From Gemmatimonas sp. UBA7669 (lineage in GTDB: Bacteria > Gemmatimonadota > Gemmatimonadetes > Gemmatimonadales > Gemmatimonadaceae), in NCBI RefSeq assembly GCF_002483225.1, contig NZ_DLHL01000059.1, positions 1 to 28,001 of the forward strand: 28,001 bases of DNA. The letters are read 5' to 3'. Positions 15,806-23,023 of this stretch are shown in pieces. The notes beneath the pieces were generated by a model. The model was not told where the DNA came from. It saw only the letters and a program-made list of their open reading frames with translations, and did no database searches. Both the position numbers and the translations under genes were made by a program. Numbering within the stretch: the stretch's first letter is position 1; each line of letters opens with the position of its first letter.

Positions 15806-17055
15806 GCCGCCTCAGCAGCCCGCGACGTCGCGTGGCCATCACGGGCATTGGTTGTGTCACGCCCATCGGCACGGGGGTGGATGCCTTCTGGCAGGGCCTG
15901 CAGGCGCGCCGATCGGCCGTCACGCGGGCCACACGCTTTGATGTGAACATCTTCCGTTCGCAGTGCGCCGCCGAGGTGCCCGACTTCGACGCGGCACGGT
16001 GGATCGACGCTCGGCGCGTGAAGCGTCTCGATCGCTTCAGTCAGTTTGCGGTGGCCTCTGCGCAGATGGCGCTCGCCGACGGTGCATTGTCTCTCGACAG
16101 TGTGGACCGTGACCGCGCGGGGGCGATGATGGGCACGGCGCTGGGCGGCGTGGCCTATGCCGAGGAGCAGGCGGCGCGATTCCAGCAGGGTGGGTTGCGC
16201 GACGTGGATGCCACTCTTGCCCTTGCGGTGTTCGGTGGCTCGGCCAGCTGCAACATGGCCATCGAGTTCGGCATCAGCGGGCCCAATTGCACCAACGCCA
16301 TGAGCTGCGCCTCGGGCGCGATGGCCATTGGTGAGGCCATGCGGCAAATCCGCGATGGCTACGCCGATGTCATGCTGGCCGGTGGCGCCGAGGCCCCGCT
16401 GGCCACGCTGTGTTTTGGCGCCTTTGCGCTCATTCGCGCCATGAGCACCCGCAACGATGATCCGGCGCGCGCGTCACGCCCCTTCGACGCCAACCGCGAT
16501 GGTTTCGTGATGGGCGAAGGATCGGCGGTGCTGCTGCTGGAAGCCTGGGATCACGCCGTGGCGCGCGGCGCTCGCATCTACGGCGAACTGGCAGGCTACG
16601 GCACCACCAATGACGCCCATCACATGACCGCGCCGCGCCCCGACGGATCGCAGGCGGCGCGCTGCATGCGCCTCGCACTGCAGGATGCCGAGGCTGACGT
16701 GAGCGACGTGCAGTACATCAACGCGCATGGCAGCAGCACGCCGCTCAACGACCCCACGGAAACGCTGGCCATTCGTCAGGTGTTCGGCGCGCATGCCGAC
16801 GCGGTGCCGGTGTCCGGCACCAAGGGCTACTACGGTCACGCGCTGGGCGCGAGCGGCGCCTTCGAGGCGGCCATCAGCGCGCTGGCGGTCTCGCGTGGCT
16901 GGGCGCCACCCACGGTCAATCTGGAGACGCCCGACGCGGCCTGCGACCTGGATTACATTCGCAACGAGGGGCGCCAGCTCACGCCCCAGACCGTGCTGTC
17001 CAATTCCTTCGGCTTCGGAGGCATCAACGCCGCGCTGGTGTTTCGCGCGGCGTGA
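15802..17055 (+). CDS. FabF-like beta-ketoacyl-ACP synthase, stand-alone ketosynthase
   Basis: A 417-residue thiolase-fold condensing enzyme. All catalytic residues are present: nucleophile C169 (SCASG), H309 (INAHGSSTP), K341 and H346 (TKGYYGHALGASG). The C-terminal GFGG loop (SFGFGGINAALVF) is intact. It is therefore an active ketosynthase and not a chain-length factor. It joins a malonyl-ACP extender to an acyl chain. The active-site flank NCTNAMSCASGAMAIG differs from the usual housekeeping FabF form, which together with the absence of fabG, fabD or acpP nearby suggests a specialised role. ATG 15802 overlaps the SRPBCC stop (ATGA). Last gene of the operon; it converges on ppa with a 21-base gap. 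A second-copy fatty acid enzyme remains possible. Confidence 0.92.
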   Translation: MSRLSSPRRRVAITGIGCVTPIGTGVDAFWQGLQARRSAVTRATRFDVNIFRSQCAAEVPDFDAARWIDARRVKRLDRFSQFAVASAQMALADGALSLDSVDRDRAGAMMGTALGGVAYAEEQAARFQQGGLRDVDATLALAVFGGSASCNMAIEFGISGPNCTNAMSCASGAMAIGEAMRQIRDGYADVMLAGGAEAPLATLCFGAFALIRAMSTRNDDPARASRPFDANRDGFVMGEGSAVLLLEAWDHAVARGARIYGELAGYGTTNDAHHMTAPRPDGSQAARCMRLALQDAEADVSDVQYINAHGSSTPLNDPTETLAIRQVFGAHADAVPVSGTKGYYGHALGASGAFEAAISALAVSRGWAPPTVNLETPDAACDLDYIRNEGRQLTPQTVLSNSFGFGGINAALVFRAA

Positions 17056-17070
17056 GCCCGGCCTTGCACC

Positions 17071-17093
17071 AGGCGTTCAGGTGTTGAACGTCT
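17071..17093. terminator. Possible hairpin terminator between ketosynthase gene and ppa
   Basis: AGGCGTTCA (17071-17079) pairs with TGAACGTCT (17085-17093), with one G-U pair, around loop GGTGT. It covers the stop of ppa and lies 15 bases after the ketosynthase stop. There is no clear T run on either side, so it may only be a weak or factor-assisted terminator. Confidence 0.35.
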
Positions 17094-17613
17094 GATTGTA
17101 GCGCTGCATGCTGGCCGCAATGATCTCGATGGCGGCCACGGAGTTCTTCCATCCCGTGATCTCCATGCGCTTGCCCTCGAGATCCTTGTAGATGAAGAAG
17201 AAGTGCTCGACTTCCTTGAGATAGTGCGGCGACACATCGGCGATGTCGAACACATCGGCGTAGTACGGATCGTCTGACGGCACGGCGAGGATCTTGTCGT
17301 CGGGCTCGCCCTTGTCGAGCATGGTGAGTACGCCGATGGGACGCGCACTGATCTGGCAGCCCGGGAAGGTGGGCTCGTTGATCTTCACGAGCACATCGAG
17401 CGGGTCGTTGTCCTCGTGCAGCGTGCGCGGGATGAAGCCGTAGTCGCCCGGATAGTGCACGGCCGAATACAGCACACGATCGAGCTTGAAATGCCCCGTG
17501 TCCTTGTCCAGCTCGTACTTGTTGCGCGATCCCGAGGGGATCTCGATGATGGCCGTGACCTGTTCCGGCGGGTGCTTGCCCGACGGAATGTCGTGCCAGG
17601 GGTTGTGCAACAT
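17077..17613 (-). CDS. ppa: Inorganic pyrophosphatase, family I
   Basis: Cytoplasmic Mg-dependent enzyme hydrolysing pyrophosphate to phosphate, pulling biosynthetic reactions forward. The 178-residue product matches the prokaryotic family I length. The substrate and metal site is intact: E24 and K32 (IIEIPSGSRNKYE), Y59 region (HYPGDYGFIPRT), the signature EDNDPLDVLV with D68, D70 and D73, D105/D106 with K107, and the C-terminal K145-type segment YKDLEGKRMEITGW. GGAG lies 7 bases upstream of ATG 17613. It follows hemB by 35 bases on the same strand and appears to be the last gene of the ccm-hem run. Confidence 0.96.
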   Translation of the reverse strand: MLHNPWHDIPSGKHPPEQVTAIIEIPSGSRNKYELDKDTGHFKLDRVLYSAVHYPGDYGFIPRTLHEDNDPLDVLVKINEPTFPGCQISARPIGVLTMLDKGEPDDKILAVPSDDPYYADVFDIADVSPHYLKEVEHFFFIYKDLEGKRMEITGWKNSVAAIEIIAASMQRYNQTFNT

Positions 17614-17648
17614 CAGAGTGCTCCGAATTCAGCGAAGCCCGTCGACGA

Positions 17649-18677
17649 TCAGCGCGCGCGCAGAGCCGCAGCCGCGTCGAGGGCAAAATAGGTGATGATC
17701 AGGTCGGCGCCGGCGCGCGCAATGGCCACCAGCGATTCCATCATGGCCCGGTCCCCGTCAATCCAGCCGCGCTCGGCGGCGGCCTTGATCATCGAGTACT
17801 CACCGCTCACCTGATAGGCAGCCAGCGGCAGACCGGTGTCCTGCTTCACGGCGGCAATGATGTCGAGGTAGGCACCTGCGGGTTTGACCATCAGGATGTC
17901 CGCCCCCTCGGCCACGTCCTGCCGCACTTCCCGTAACGCTTCGCGGGCATTGGATGGATCCATCTGATAGCTGCGCCGGTCGCCAAAGCTCGGCGTGCTC
18001 TCGGCCGCCTCACGAAACGGGCCATAAAAGGCCGACGCGTACTTGGCCGCATAGCTCATGATGGGCAGGTGCGAAAAACCGGCTTCGTCGAGCGCTTCGC
18101 GCAGACGACCCACCCGATGATCCATCATGTCACTGGGGGCGATGATGTCCGCGCCCGCCTCGGCGTGCGCCACCGCTTCGCGCGCCAGCAGCTCGAGCGT
18201 GGCGTCGTTGTCCACGTCGCCATCGCCGGTGAGCACGCCGCAGTGCCCGTGGTCGGTGTACTCGCACATGCACACGTCGGTGATGACGAGCAACCGCGGA
18301 TATGCGGCCTTGATGGCGCGCACCCCTTCGGCCACCGGACCGTGCGGATCCCAGGCCGACGAGCCCACGCTGTCCTTTTGGTCGGGAATGCCAAAGAGCA
18401 GCACCCCACCAATGCCCGCTTCCACGGCGCGACCGGCGTCCTTCACCAGTTCATCAACCGAGGTCTGAAACACGCCCGGCATGGAGCCGATGGGCGTGCG
18501 CAGGCCAGTGCCCGAACGCACGAACAGCGGCCAGATGAATTGCGCCGCGTTCAATCGTGTTTCACGCACCACGCGACGCAGCGCTTCGGTGCGGCGCAGT
18601 CGGCGCAAACGCACGGGCGAACGCGAGGGCTCGAGACCAAACAGCATCTCGTCGGACAGCATGGAGGGTTCACTCAT
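17649..18677 (-). CDS. hemB: Delta-aminolevulinic acid dehydratase (porphobilinogen synthase)
   Basis: Condenses two 5-aminolevulinate molecules to porphobilinogen, the first common tetrapyrrole step. The 342-residue protein has both active-site lysines, K212 (MSYAAKYASAFYGPFR) and K265 (ILMVKPAGAYLD, the Schiff-base Lys). It has the three-cysteine zinc site C136, C138 and C146 in CMCEYTDHGHCG, so it is of the zinc-dependent rather than the Mg-only type. The substrate-recognition segment FGDRRSYQMDPSN is present. Its ATG shares one base with the hemC stop (TGATG), giving translational coupling. It lies downstream of hemD and hemC. Confidence 0.97.
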   Translation of the reverse strand: MSEPSMLSDEMLFGLEPSRSPVRLRRLRRTEALRRVVRETRLNAAQFIWPLFVRSGTGLRTPIGSMPGVFQTSVDELVKDAGRAVEAGIGGVLLFGIPDQKDSVGSSAWDPHGPVAEGVRAIKAAYPRLLVITDVCMCEYTDHGHCGVLTGDGDVDNDATLELLAREAVAHAEAGADIIAPSDMMDHRVGRLREALDEAGFSHLPIMSYAAKYASAFYGPFREAAESTPSFGDRRSYQMDPSNAREALREVRQDVAEGADILMVKPAGAYLDIIAAVKQDTGLPLAAYQVSGEYSMIKAAAERGWIDGDRAMMESLVAIARAGADLIITYFALDAAAALRAR

Positions 18678-19651
18678 CAGCTGGCCGGTGAGGATGGGGT
18701 TGCAGAATGCGTGGTGGCGTTGGCACGCACGCCGGCCAGAATGTCGGCGCCGCCAGCCGCCAGCAACTGCCGCGCGAGCTCACGTCCACTTTCCGCCGGC
18801 GCGTCGAGCGTGACGGGCAAGCCGCCACGCAGCACACTTTCGCCATCAAGACTGGCCACCATGGCATGCAGCATGAGTCCATACTCGGCCTCGTGCAGCG
18901 TGGCCGCCCCGATGGGCACCTGACAGCCGCCCTCGAGCGCGGCCAGCAGCGCGCGCTCAGCGGCAACGGCCTGACGCGTTTCGGCGTGGTCCAAGGTGCG
19001 CAGTATTTCCAGCATGGCGGCATCGTCGGCACGGGCCTGTACGGCCACGGCCCCCTGCCCCGGCGCCCCCAGCCACTCAGGTGCATCCAGCAGCGCCGTG
19101 ATGCGATGCCCCAGCTCGAGACGCTTGAGCCCTGCCGCCGCCAGCACGGCCGCATCCATCTGCCCTTCGTCCAGCTTGCGCAGGCGCGTGCCCACATTGC
19201 CACGCAGGTCCACCACATCGAGATCGGGACGCAGCGCCCGCAGCTGCGCGCGCCGCCGCAGCGACGAGGTACCCACACGTGCACCCTCGGGCAGTGTTGC
19301 CAGCGAGGTGGCCGCTACGCCCTCACGCACCACCAGCGCATCACGCGGGTCCTCGCGCTCGAGCAGGGCCACGATCACCAGCCCCTCAGGATCGGCGGTG
19401 GGCAGGTCTTTCAGCGAATGCACCGCACAGTCGATGCGGTGCGTGCGCAGGTCGGCTTCGAGTTCGGCGGTGAACAGCCCTTTCTCGCCAATGGCCGCGA
19501 GGGGGCGGTCGAGAATGCGATCGCCAATGGTGGTGTAGGTGACCAGCTCGGTGGTCACGCCCCGGGCGGCCAGCAGTGCCGCCACCTGGCGGGCCTGCAC
19601 GAGCGCGAGAGCGGAACTGCGGGTCCCGATTCGGAGTGGTGCGGAAGGCAT
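18677..19651 (-). CDS. hemC: Hydroxymethylbilane synthase (porphobilinogen deaminase)
   Basis: Polymerises four porphobilinogen units into the linear tetrapyrrole hydroxymethylbilane. The 324-residue protein has the dipyrromethane cofactor attachment cysteine C243 in LEGGCQVPIGA, the catalytic aspartate D82 in HSLKDLPT, and the substrate-binding arginines in RIGTRSSALAL (R11), GTSSLRRRAQL (R132-134 region) and DLRGNVGTRLRKLDEGQ. The family domain order is complete. A short tail rich in Thr, Ser and Pro follows the last domain. The start is 9 bases after the hemD stop and the stop overlaps the hemB start. Confidence 0.97.
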   Translation of the reverse strand: MPSAPLRIGTRSSALALVQARQVAALLAARGVTTELVTYTTIGDRILDRPLAAIGEKGLFTAELEADLRTHRIDCAVHSLKDLPTADPEGLVIVALLEREDPRDALVVREGVAATSLATLPEGARVGTSSLRRRAQLRALRPDLDVVDLRGNVGTRLRKLDEGQMDAAVLAAAGLKRLELGHRITALLDAPEWLGAPGQGAVAVQARADDAAMLEILRTLDHAETRQAVAAERALLAALEGGCQVPIGAATLHEAEYGLMLHAMVASLDGESVLRGGLPVTLDAPAESGRELARQLLAAGGADILAGVRANATTHSATPSSPAS

Positions 19652-19660
19652 CCCCGCAAC

Positions 19661-20494
19661 TTAACCGTTCCCGGTCGACTCCGCCTTGGACGACTCCGTC
19701 CTGTTTGGCGTGGCCGCATGCGCCTGCACGATGGCGCGCACCCAACCCTCCACGGTGGGCGCCGTGCTTTCCACTTTCACCGGAAAGCCGGCCACACGCG
19801 CGGCGCGTGAGGTGACCGGTCCAATGCAGGCCAGAGGCAGACGCCCGGCCTGTTCGGGCGCGAGGGCGTCGAGCAGGGCGTCCACGGCGCTCGGCGCGGC
19901 CACGGTCACCAGATCCAGCGCCTGCTCGCGAACGAGGGCCGCCAGCCGCGCCTGTCCCTCCGGGTCACTGGCCGAGCGGTACACCGGAATCACATCCACC
20001 TCGGCGCCCAGCGCGCGCAGCCCGTCGGGCAGCACATCGCGCGCCCCGGCCGCGCAGGGGTACAGCACCCGGCTGCCCTCGATGTCCGTGCGCTCGGCCA
20101 GGGCATCCAGCACGCCTTCGGCCTGCGAGCGCTCGGGCTGCACGGTAGGTGTGCGCCAGCCCTGCTCATCGGCGGCGCGCGCGGTGGCGTCACCCACCAC
20201 GGCCAGTCGCCGCGTGGCCATGGCGGCCTGCGCCTGCCGCTCGTGCACCACGCGCGCGAGATGCTCCACCGCGTTCACACTGGTGAGCAGAATCCAGTCG
20301 TACTGCGCCAGCCGCCCCACAGCCGCATGCAGCGGCGCGAGGTCCAGTGTTTCGATGCGCGTGAGCGGCACCTCGTGCACGGTGGCCCCAAGGCGGCGCA
20401 GCGCCTCGGCCAGCGGGCCGCCGCGTTCGGTTGCACGCGTGACGGCAATGCGCAGGCCGGCCAGGTGTGCCGGCAAACGACCCGCGCTGTTCAT
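19661..20494 (-). CDS. hemD: Uroporphyrinogen-III synthase
   Basis: Closes hydroxymethylbilane with inversion of ring D to give uroporphyrinogen III. The 277-residue protein shows the weakly conserved two-lobed HemD pattern: LRIAVTRATERGGPLAEALR at the start, DWILLTSVNAVEHLARVV in the first lobe, then LDLVTVAAPSAVDALLDAL and LACIGPVTSRAARVAGFPVK with TVEGWVRAI near the end. It is a single-function protein, not fused to a methyltransferase. ATG 20494 is chosen because the ccmD stop ends one base before it (TGA-G-ATG); the frame is open to 20572, but that part overlaps ccmD and is Arg-rich. It precedes hemC, the reverse of the common hemC-hemD order. Confidence 0.92.
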   Translation of the reverse strand: MNSAGRLPAHLAGLRIAVTRATERGGPLAEALRRLGATVHEVPLTRIETLDLAPLHAAVGRLAQYDWILLTSVNAVEHLARVVHERQAQAAMATRRLAVVGDATARAADEQGWRTPTVQPERSQAEGVLDALAERTDIEGSRVLYPCAAGARDVLPDGLRALGAEVDVIPVYRSASDPEGQARLAALVREQALDLVTVAAPSAVDALLDALAPEQAGRLPLACIGPVTSRAARVAGFPVKVESTAPTVEGWVRAIVQAHAATPNRTESSKAESTGNG

Positions 20495-20495
20495 C

Positions 20496-20726
20496 TCACC
20501 GCGAAGTGGAGCCGCCGGCGCGCGACGACGCGTCGAGCGCGGACGCGTCAAGCGCCGCCTGGGTTCGCGCAATGCGCCGCGCCATCATCACGATGTAGCC
20601 ACCAAAGCACAGCAGGGCCACGGCATAGCCGGCCCACATGTACGACACCGTGTCCGGCGGTCCGCTGGGACGCGCCACGTAGGCGGTTGTGTCCTGCGCC
20701 ACGCGCAGCAGCAGGGGCAGCAGCAT
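20496..20726 (-). CDS. ccmD: CcmD-like small heme exporter protein
   Basis: A 76-residue protein with one membrane helix at about 30-49 (MWAGYAVALLCFGGYIVMMA) followed by a basic, Ala-rich cytoplasmic tail. Position, size and topology fit CcmD, which in System I helps release heme-loaded CcmE from the CcmABC complex. CcmD is poorly conserved, so the name depends heavily on its place after ccmC. Its ATG overlaps the ccmC stop (TGATG). An extra hydrophobic N-terminus, MLLPLLLRVA, could be a signal-like segment or second helix. The same frame is open further upstream inside ccmC, but only the 76-residue form makes sense. Confidence 0.75.
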   Translation of the reverse strand: MLLPLLLRVAQDTTAYVARPSGPPDTVSYMWAGYAVALLCFGGYIVMMARRIARTQAALDASALDASSRAGGSTSR

Positions 20727-21442
20727 CAGACCGCCTCCAGCTCGGCCTGCGCATTGCGCAGGCCCGCCCAACGGAAACGCATGCGCAGCAAGGCGAAGAA
20801 CAGCAGAATGAACGCCACGGACGCGAGGCCGAAGGTAATGGCCATTTCCGGCGGCAGCGACGGCTTCTCGGGCTTGAGCACCACCGGCCCCGGATGCATG
20901 CCACGGAACAGCCGCACGGTGAGATGAATGAAGGGCACCAGCAGCGCCGCCAGCGAACCCATGACGGCCGAGAGGCGGGCGCGGCTTTCGGCGCTTTCCA
21001 CCGCACCACGCAGCACGAGATAGCCCAGCACCAGCAACCAGAGGAACAGCGTGCTGGTAATGCGTGCTTCCCACGCCCACCAGGTGCCCCAGCTCGTGCG
21101 CGCCCAGATGGGACCGGTCACAAGCACCACGCCCATGAACAGCAGACCCACCTCGGCGCTGGCCTCGGCCAGACGGTCGAGACGCTCGTCCTTGATCCAC
21201 AGGTAGCCTATGCTGGCCACCGCGAGCAGGCCGCAGGCGATGTACAGGCCCGCAATGGCCGCCGGCACGTGCACGTAGAAGATCTTCTGCGCCGCACCCA
21301 GCATGGCATCCACCGGCGTGAACCAGATGGCGCGCACACAGGCCGCCGCCACCAGCACCAACGACACCAGCAGGAACCCGTCCACCGGTCGCACCCGCGC
21401 CGGCAGTTCCATGCGCTCAGCGGTCGTCACGGACGACGCCAT
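20726..21442 (-). CDS. ccmC: Cytochrome c maturation heme transport protein CcmC
   Basis: Six-helix membrane protein of the heme-handling family that presents heme to CcmE in the periplasm. The 238-residue product has the tryptophan-rich motif WGTWWAWEAR (118-127) in the second periplasmic loop and the two conserved heme-ligand histidines, H58 (FYVHVP) and H173 (PFIHLTV). A strong GAGGAG sits 6 bases before ATG 21442 and overlaps the ccmB stop, which settles the start. It lies between ccmB and ccmD in an unbroken run. Confusion with CcsA/ResC is unlikely given the length and neighbours. Confidence 0.95.
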   Translation of the reverse strand: MASSVTTAERMELPARVRPVDGFLLVSLVLVAAACVRAIWFTPVDAMLGAAQKIFYVHVPAAIAGLYIACGLLAVASIGYLWIKDERLDRLAEASAEVGLLFMGVVLVTGPIWARTSWGTWWAWEARITSTLFLWLLVLGYLVLRGAVESAESRARLSAVMGSLAALLVPFIHLTVRLFRGMHPGPVVLKPEKPSLPPEMAITFGLASVAFILLFFALLRMRFRWAGLRNAQAELEAV

Positions 21443-21445
21443 ACG

Positions 21446-22150
21446 CTACTCCTCGATCGTGAACGGAAAGACGGCCACACAGGCCGACACGAAGACCAGA
21501 TCGAACGCCACCAACACCTTGAGCCAGGCCGCCGCATCCGATGCCGGCAGCCCGCGCAGAATGACCGCCGAGGCCTGCGCCGCCGGCAGCACCAGCGGCA
21601 CGAAGAACGGCAGCGTCATCATGGGCAGCAGCAGTTCGGCCAGTCGCGTGTTGGATGCAACCGCCGCGAACAGGGTGCCCACCGCCGCGAGCCCCAGCGA
21701 CGCCAGCAGCAGGATGACCAGCAGCAGCAGCCAGGCCCCACCCACCGGAAGATCGAAGAACAGCACGACCGCCGGAAGCGTCAACAGCTGAATGCCGCAG
21801 ACGAACACCAGGTTGCCGAGCACCTTGCCGGCAAACACCGACTCCCGCGACACCTGGCTGGCCAGCAGGCCGTCGTAGGCCCGTTCGGCCAGTTCCAGTC
21901 CGAACGAGCGGTTGAGTCCCAGCAGGCCCGAAAACGTGAAGATCACCCAGAGCACTCCCGGCGCCAGATCCATGGCCGGGATGGCGGTAGGGTCCCAGGT
22001 GAATCGGAAAATGACCACCGACAGCACCGCAAACACCGCGGCGGCCAGAAAGGCGCTGCGCGTGCGGAACTCGATGAGCAGATCCTTGCGCGCAATGCGC
22101 CAGGCATCACGCAGAAATGACGGCGGAAGCGCCGGCGACACCGCACTCAC
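21446..22150 (-). CDS. ccmB: Cytochrome c maturation ABC permease CcmB
   Basis: Six-helix permease subunit of the CcmABC complex in the inner membrane. The 234-residue product opens with the amphipathic segment RDAWRIARKDLLIEFRTRSA typical of CcmB. It contains LGLNRSFGLELAERAYDGLL with the family-conserved FxxE segment, and the helical hairpins that follow. The start is GTG 22150, overlapping the ccmA TGA in GTGA, with a purine-rich GAGGG about 9 bases upstream. The ccmC ATG lies 3 bases after its stop. Confidence 0.95.
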   Translation of the reverse strand: MSAVSPALPPSFLRDAWRIARKDLLIEFRTRSAFLAAAVFAVLSVVIFRFTWDPTAIPAMDLAPGVLWVIFTFSGLLGLNRSFGLELAERAYDGLLASQVSRESVFAGKVLGNLVFVCGIQLLTLPAVVLFFDLPVGGAWLLLLVILLLASLGLAAVGTLFAAVASNTRLAELLLPMMTLPFFVPLVLPAAQASAVILRGLPASDAAAWLKVLVAFDLVFVSACVAVFPFTIEE

Positions 22151-22911
22151 GCCGTCAGTCCCTCGTGCACCAGATCGCGATAGCGACGCTGGAAGGCGGC
22201 GAGATCAAAGCCCTCGGGCGGCGCCGGCTCGTCGTGCACAAAGGCGCCGTCGCGCATGATGACGGCCCGCGACGCCAGCGTCAGGCCTTCGACGAGGTTG
22301 TGCGTGACCAGCACCAGCGTGGCCCCTTCGGCCTTGAGCGCGCGCAGCGCCTGCGTGAAGGCCAGCGCCCCCACTTCGTCGAGCCCGGTGTAGGGCTCGT
22401 CCAGCAGCACGAGCCGCGGGCCGTGCACCAGCGCGCGCGCGATGCTCACCCGCTGCTGCAGACCACGGCTCAGGAAACGCACGGGCATGTGTTCCCGGTC
22501 GCGCACCCGCAGCAGCTCGAGCACCCGAGTGGTGGCCGCGGCGGCGTCGGGCACGCCCTGACACTCGGCGGCAAAGTGCAGGTTCTCGCGCACGGTGAGC
22601 GCCGGGTAGAGCATGCTGTGGTGACTGATGAGCCCCACCAGCCGACGCGTGGCCCCGGAGCCGGGCAGCGGTGTGCCCATGAGCGTGACCTGACCGCGGG
22701 TGGGCTTGAGCAGCCCCCCCAACAGGCGCAGCAAGGTGGTCTTGCCGGCTCCATTGGGCCCAAAGAGGGCCAGACATTCCCCGGCGCCGAGGGCCAGCGA
22801 CACCTCGTGGACCGCACGCCGACGACCGAAGGCCCGCACCAGGCCGTGCGCCTGCACGGTGGCATCGGGGGACGCGAGAGTGGTCGCGCCGGTTTCGTCG
22901 GGCATCGGCAT
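22147..22911 (-). CDS. ccmA: Cytochrome c maturation ABC ATPase CcmA
   Basis: ATPase subunit of CcmABC, which drives release of holo-CcmE. The 254-residue protein has Walker A GPNGAGKTT (51-59), Walker B LVLLDEP (167-173) and H204 in the switch loop (VTHN). Its signature reads LSRGLQQR (147-154), the Arg/Leu variant known for CcmA in place of LSGGQ. The C-terminal 30 residues are a family-typical extension. The start is ATG 22911 or ATG 22905 two codons later; GAG lies just upstream of the former. First gene of the minus-strand ccm-hem-ppa run, divergent from acs across 112 bases. No ccmE, ccmF, ccmG or ccmH gene is in view. Confidence 0.94.
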   Translation of the reverse strand: MPMPDETGATTLASPDATVQAHGLVRAFGRRRAVHEVSLALGAGECLALFGPNGAGKTTLLRLLGGLLKPTRGQVTLMGTPLPGSGATRRLVGLISHHSMLYPALTVRENLHFAAECQGVPDAAAATTRVLELLRVRDREHMPVRFLSRGLQQRVSIARALVHGPRLVLLDEPYTGLDEVGALAFTQALRALKAEGATLVLVTHNLVEGLTLASRAVIMRDGAFVHDEPAPPEGFDLAAFQRRYRDLVHEGLTA

Positions 22912-22931
22912 CGCTCTACATTAGCGGGTGG

Positions 22932-22973
22932 GGTGCACGCACGCGACCGACACTGAGGGCGCGCGCGTGCCCC
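22932..22973. promoter_or_regulatory. Imperfect palindrome in the ccmA/acs divergent region
   Basis: GCACGCACGCG (22935-22945) and CGCGCGCGTGC (22960-22970) match as inverted repeats with one mismatch around a 14-base spacer, with flanking GG/CC extending the arms. It lies between the divergent ccm-hem-ppa run and acs, where both promoters must be. It could be a regulator site or a leader hairpin. I cannot identify -35/-10 elements with confidence. Confidence 0.35.
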
Positions 22974-23023
22974 TGATGTCTCCATTGCCGGCCCATTCGG
23001 CGCCTCCCACCCGGTCCGCCATC

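Noticed and set aside
20243..22120. 625-residue plus-strand open frame opposite ccmB, ccmC, ccmD and hemD
   Set aside because: Composition is dominated by Arg, His, Gln and Gly with no motif; it crosses several well-identified coupled genes on the other strand and is a GC-rich codon shadow.
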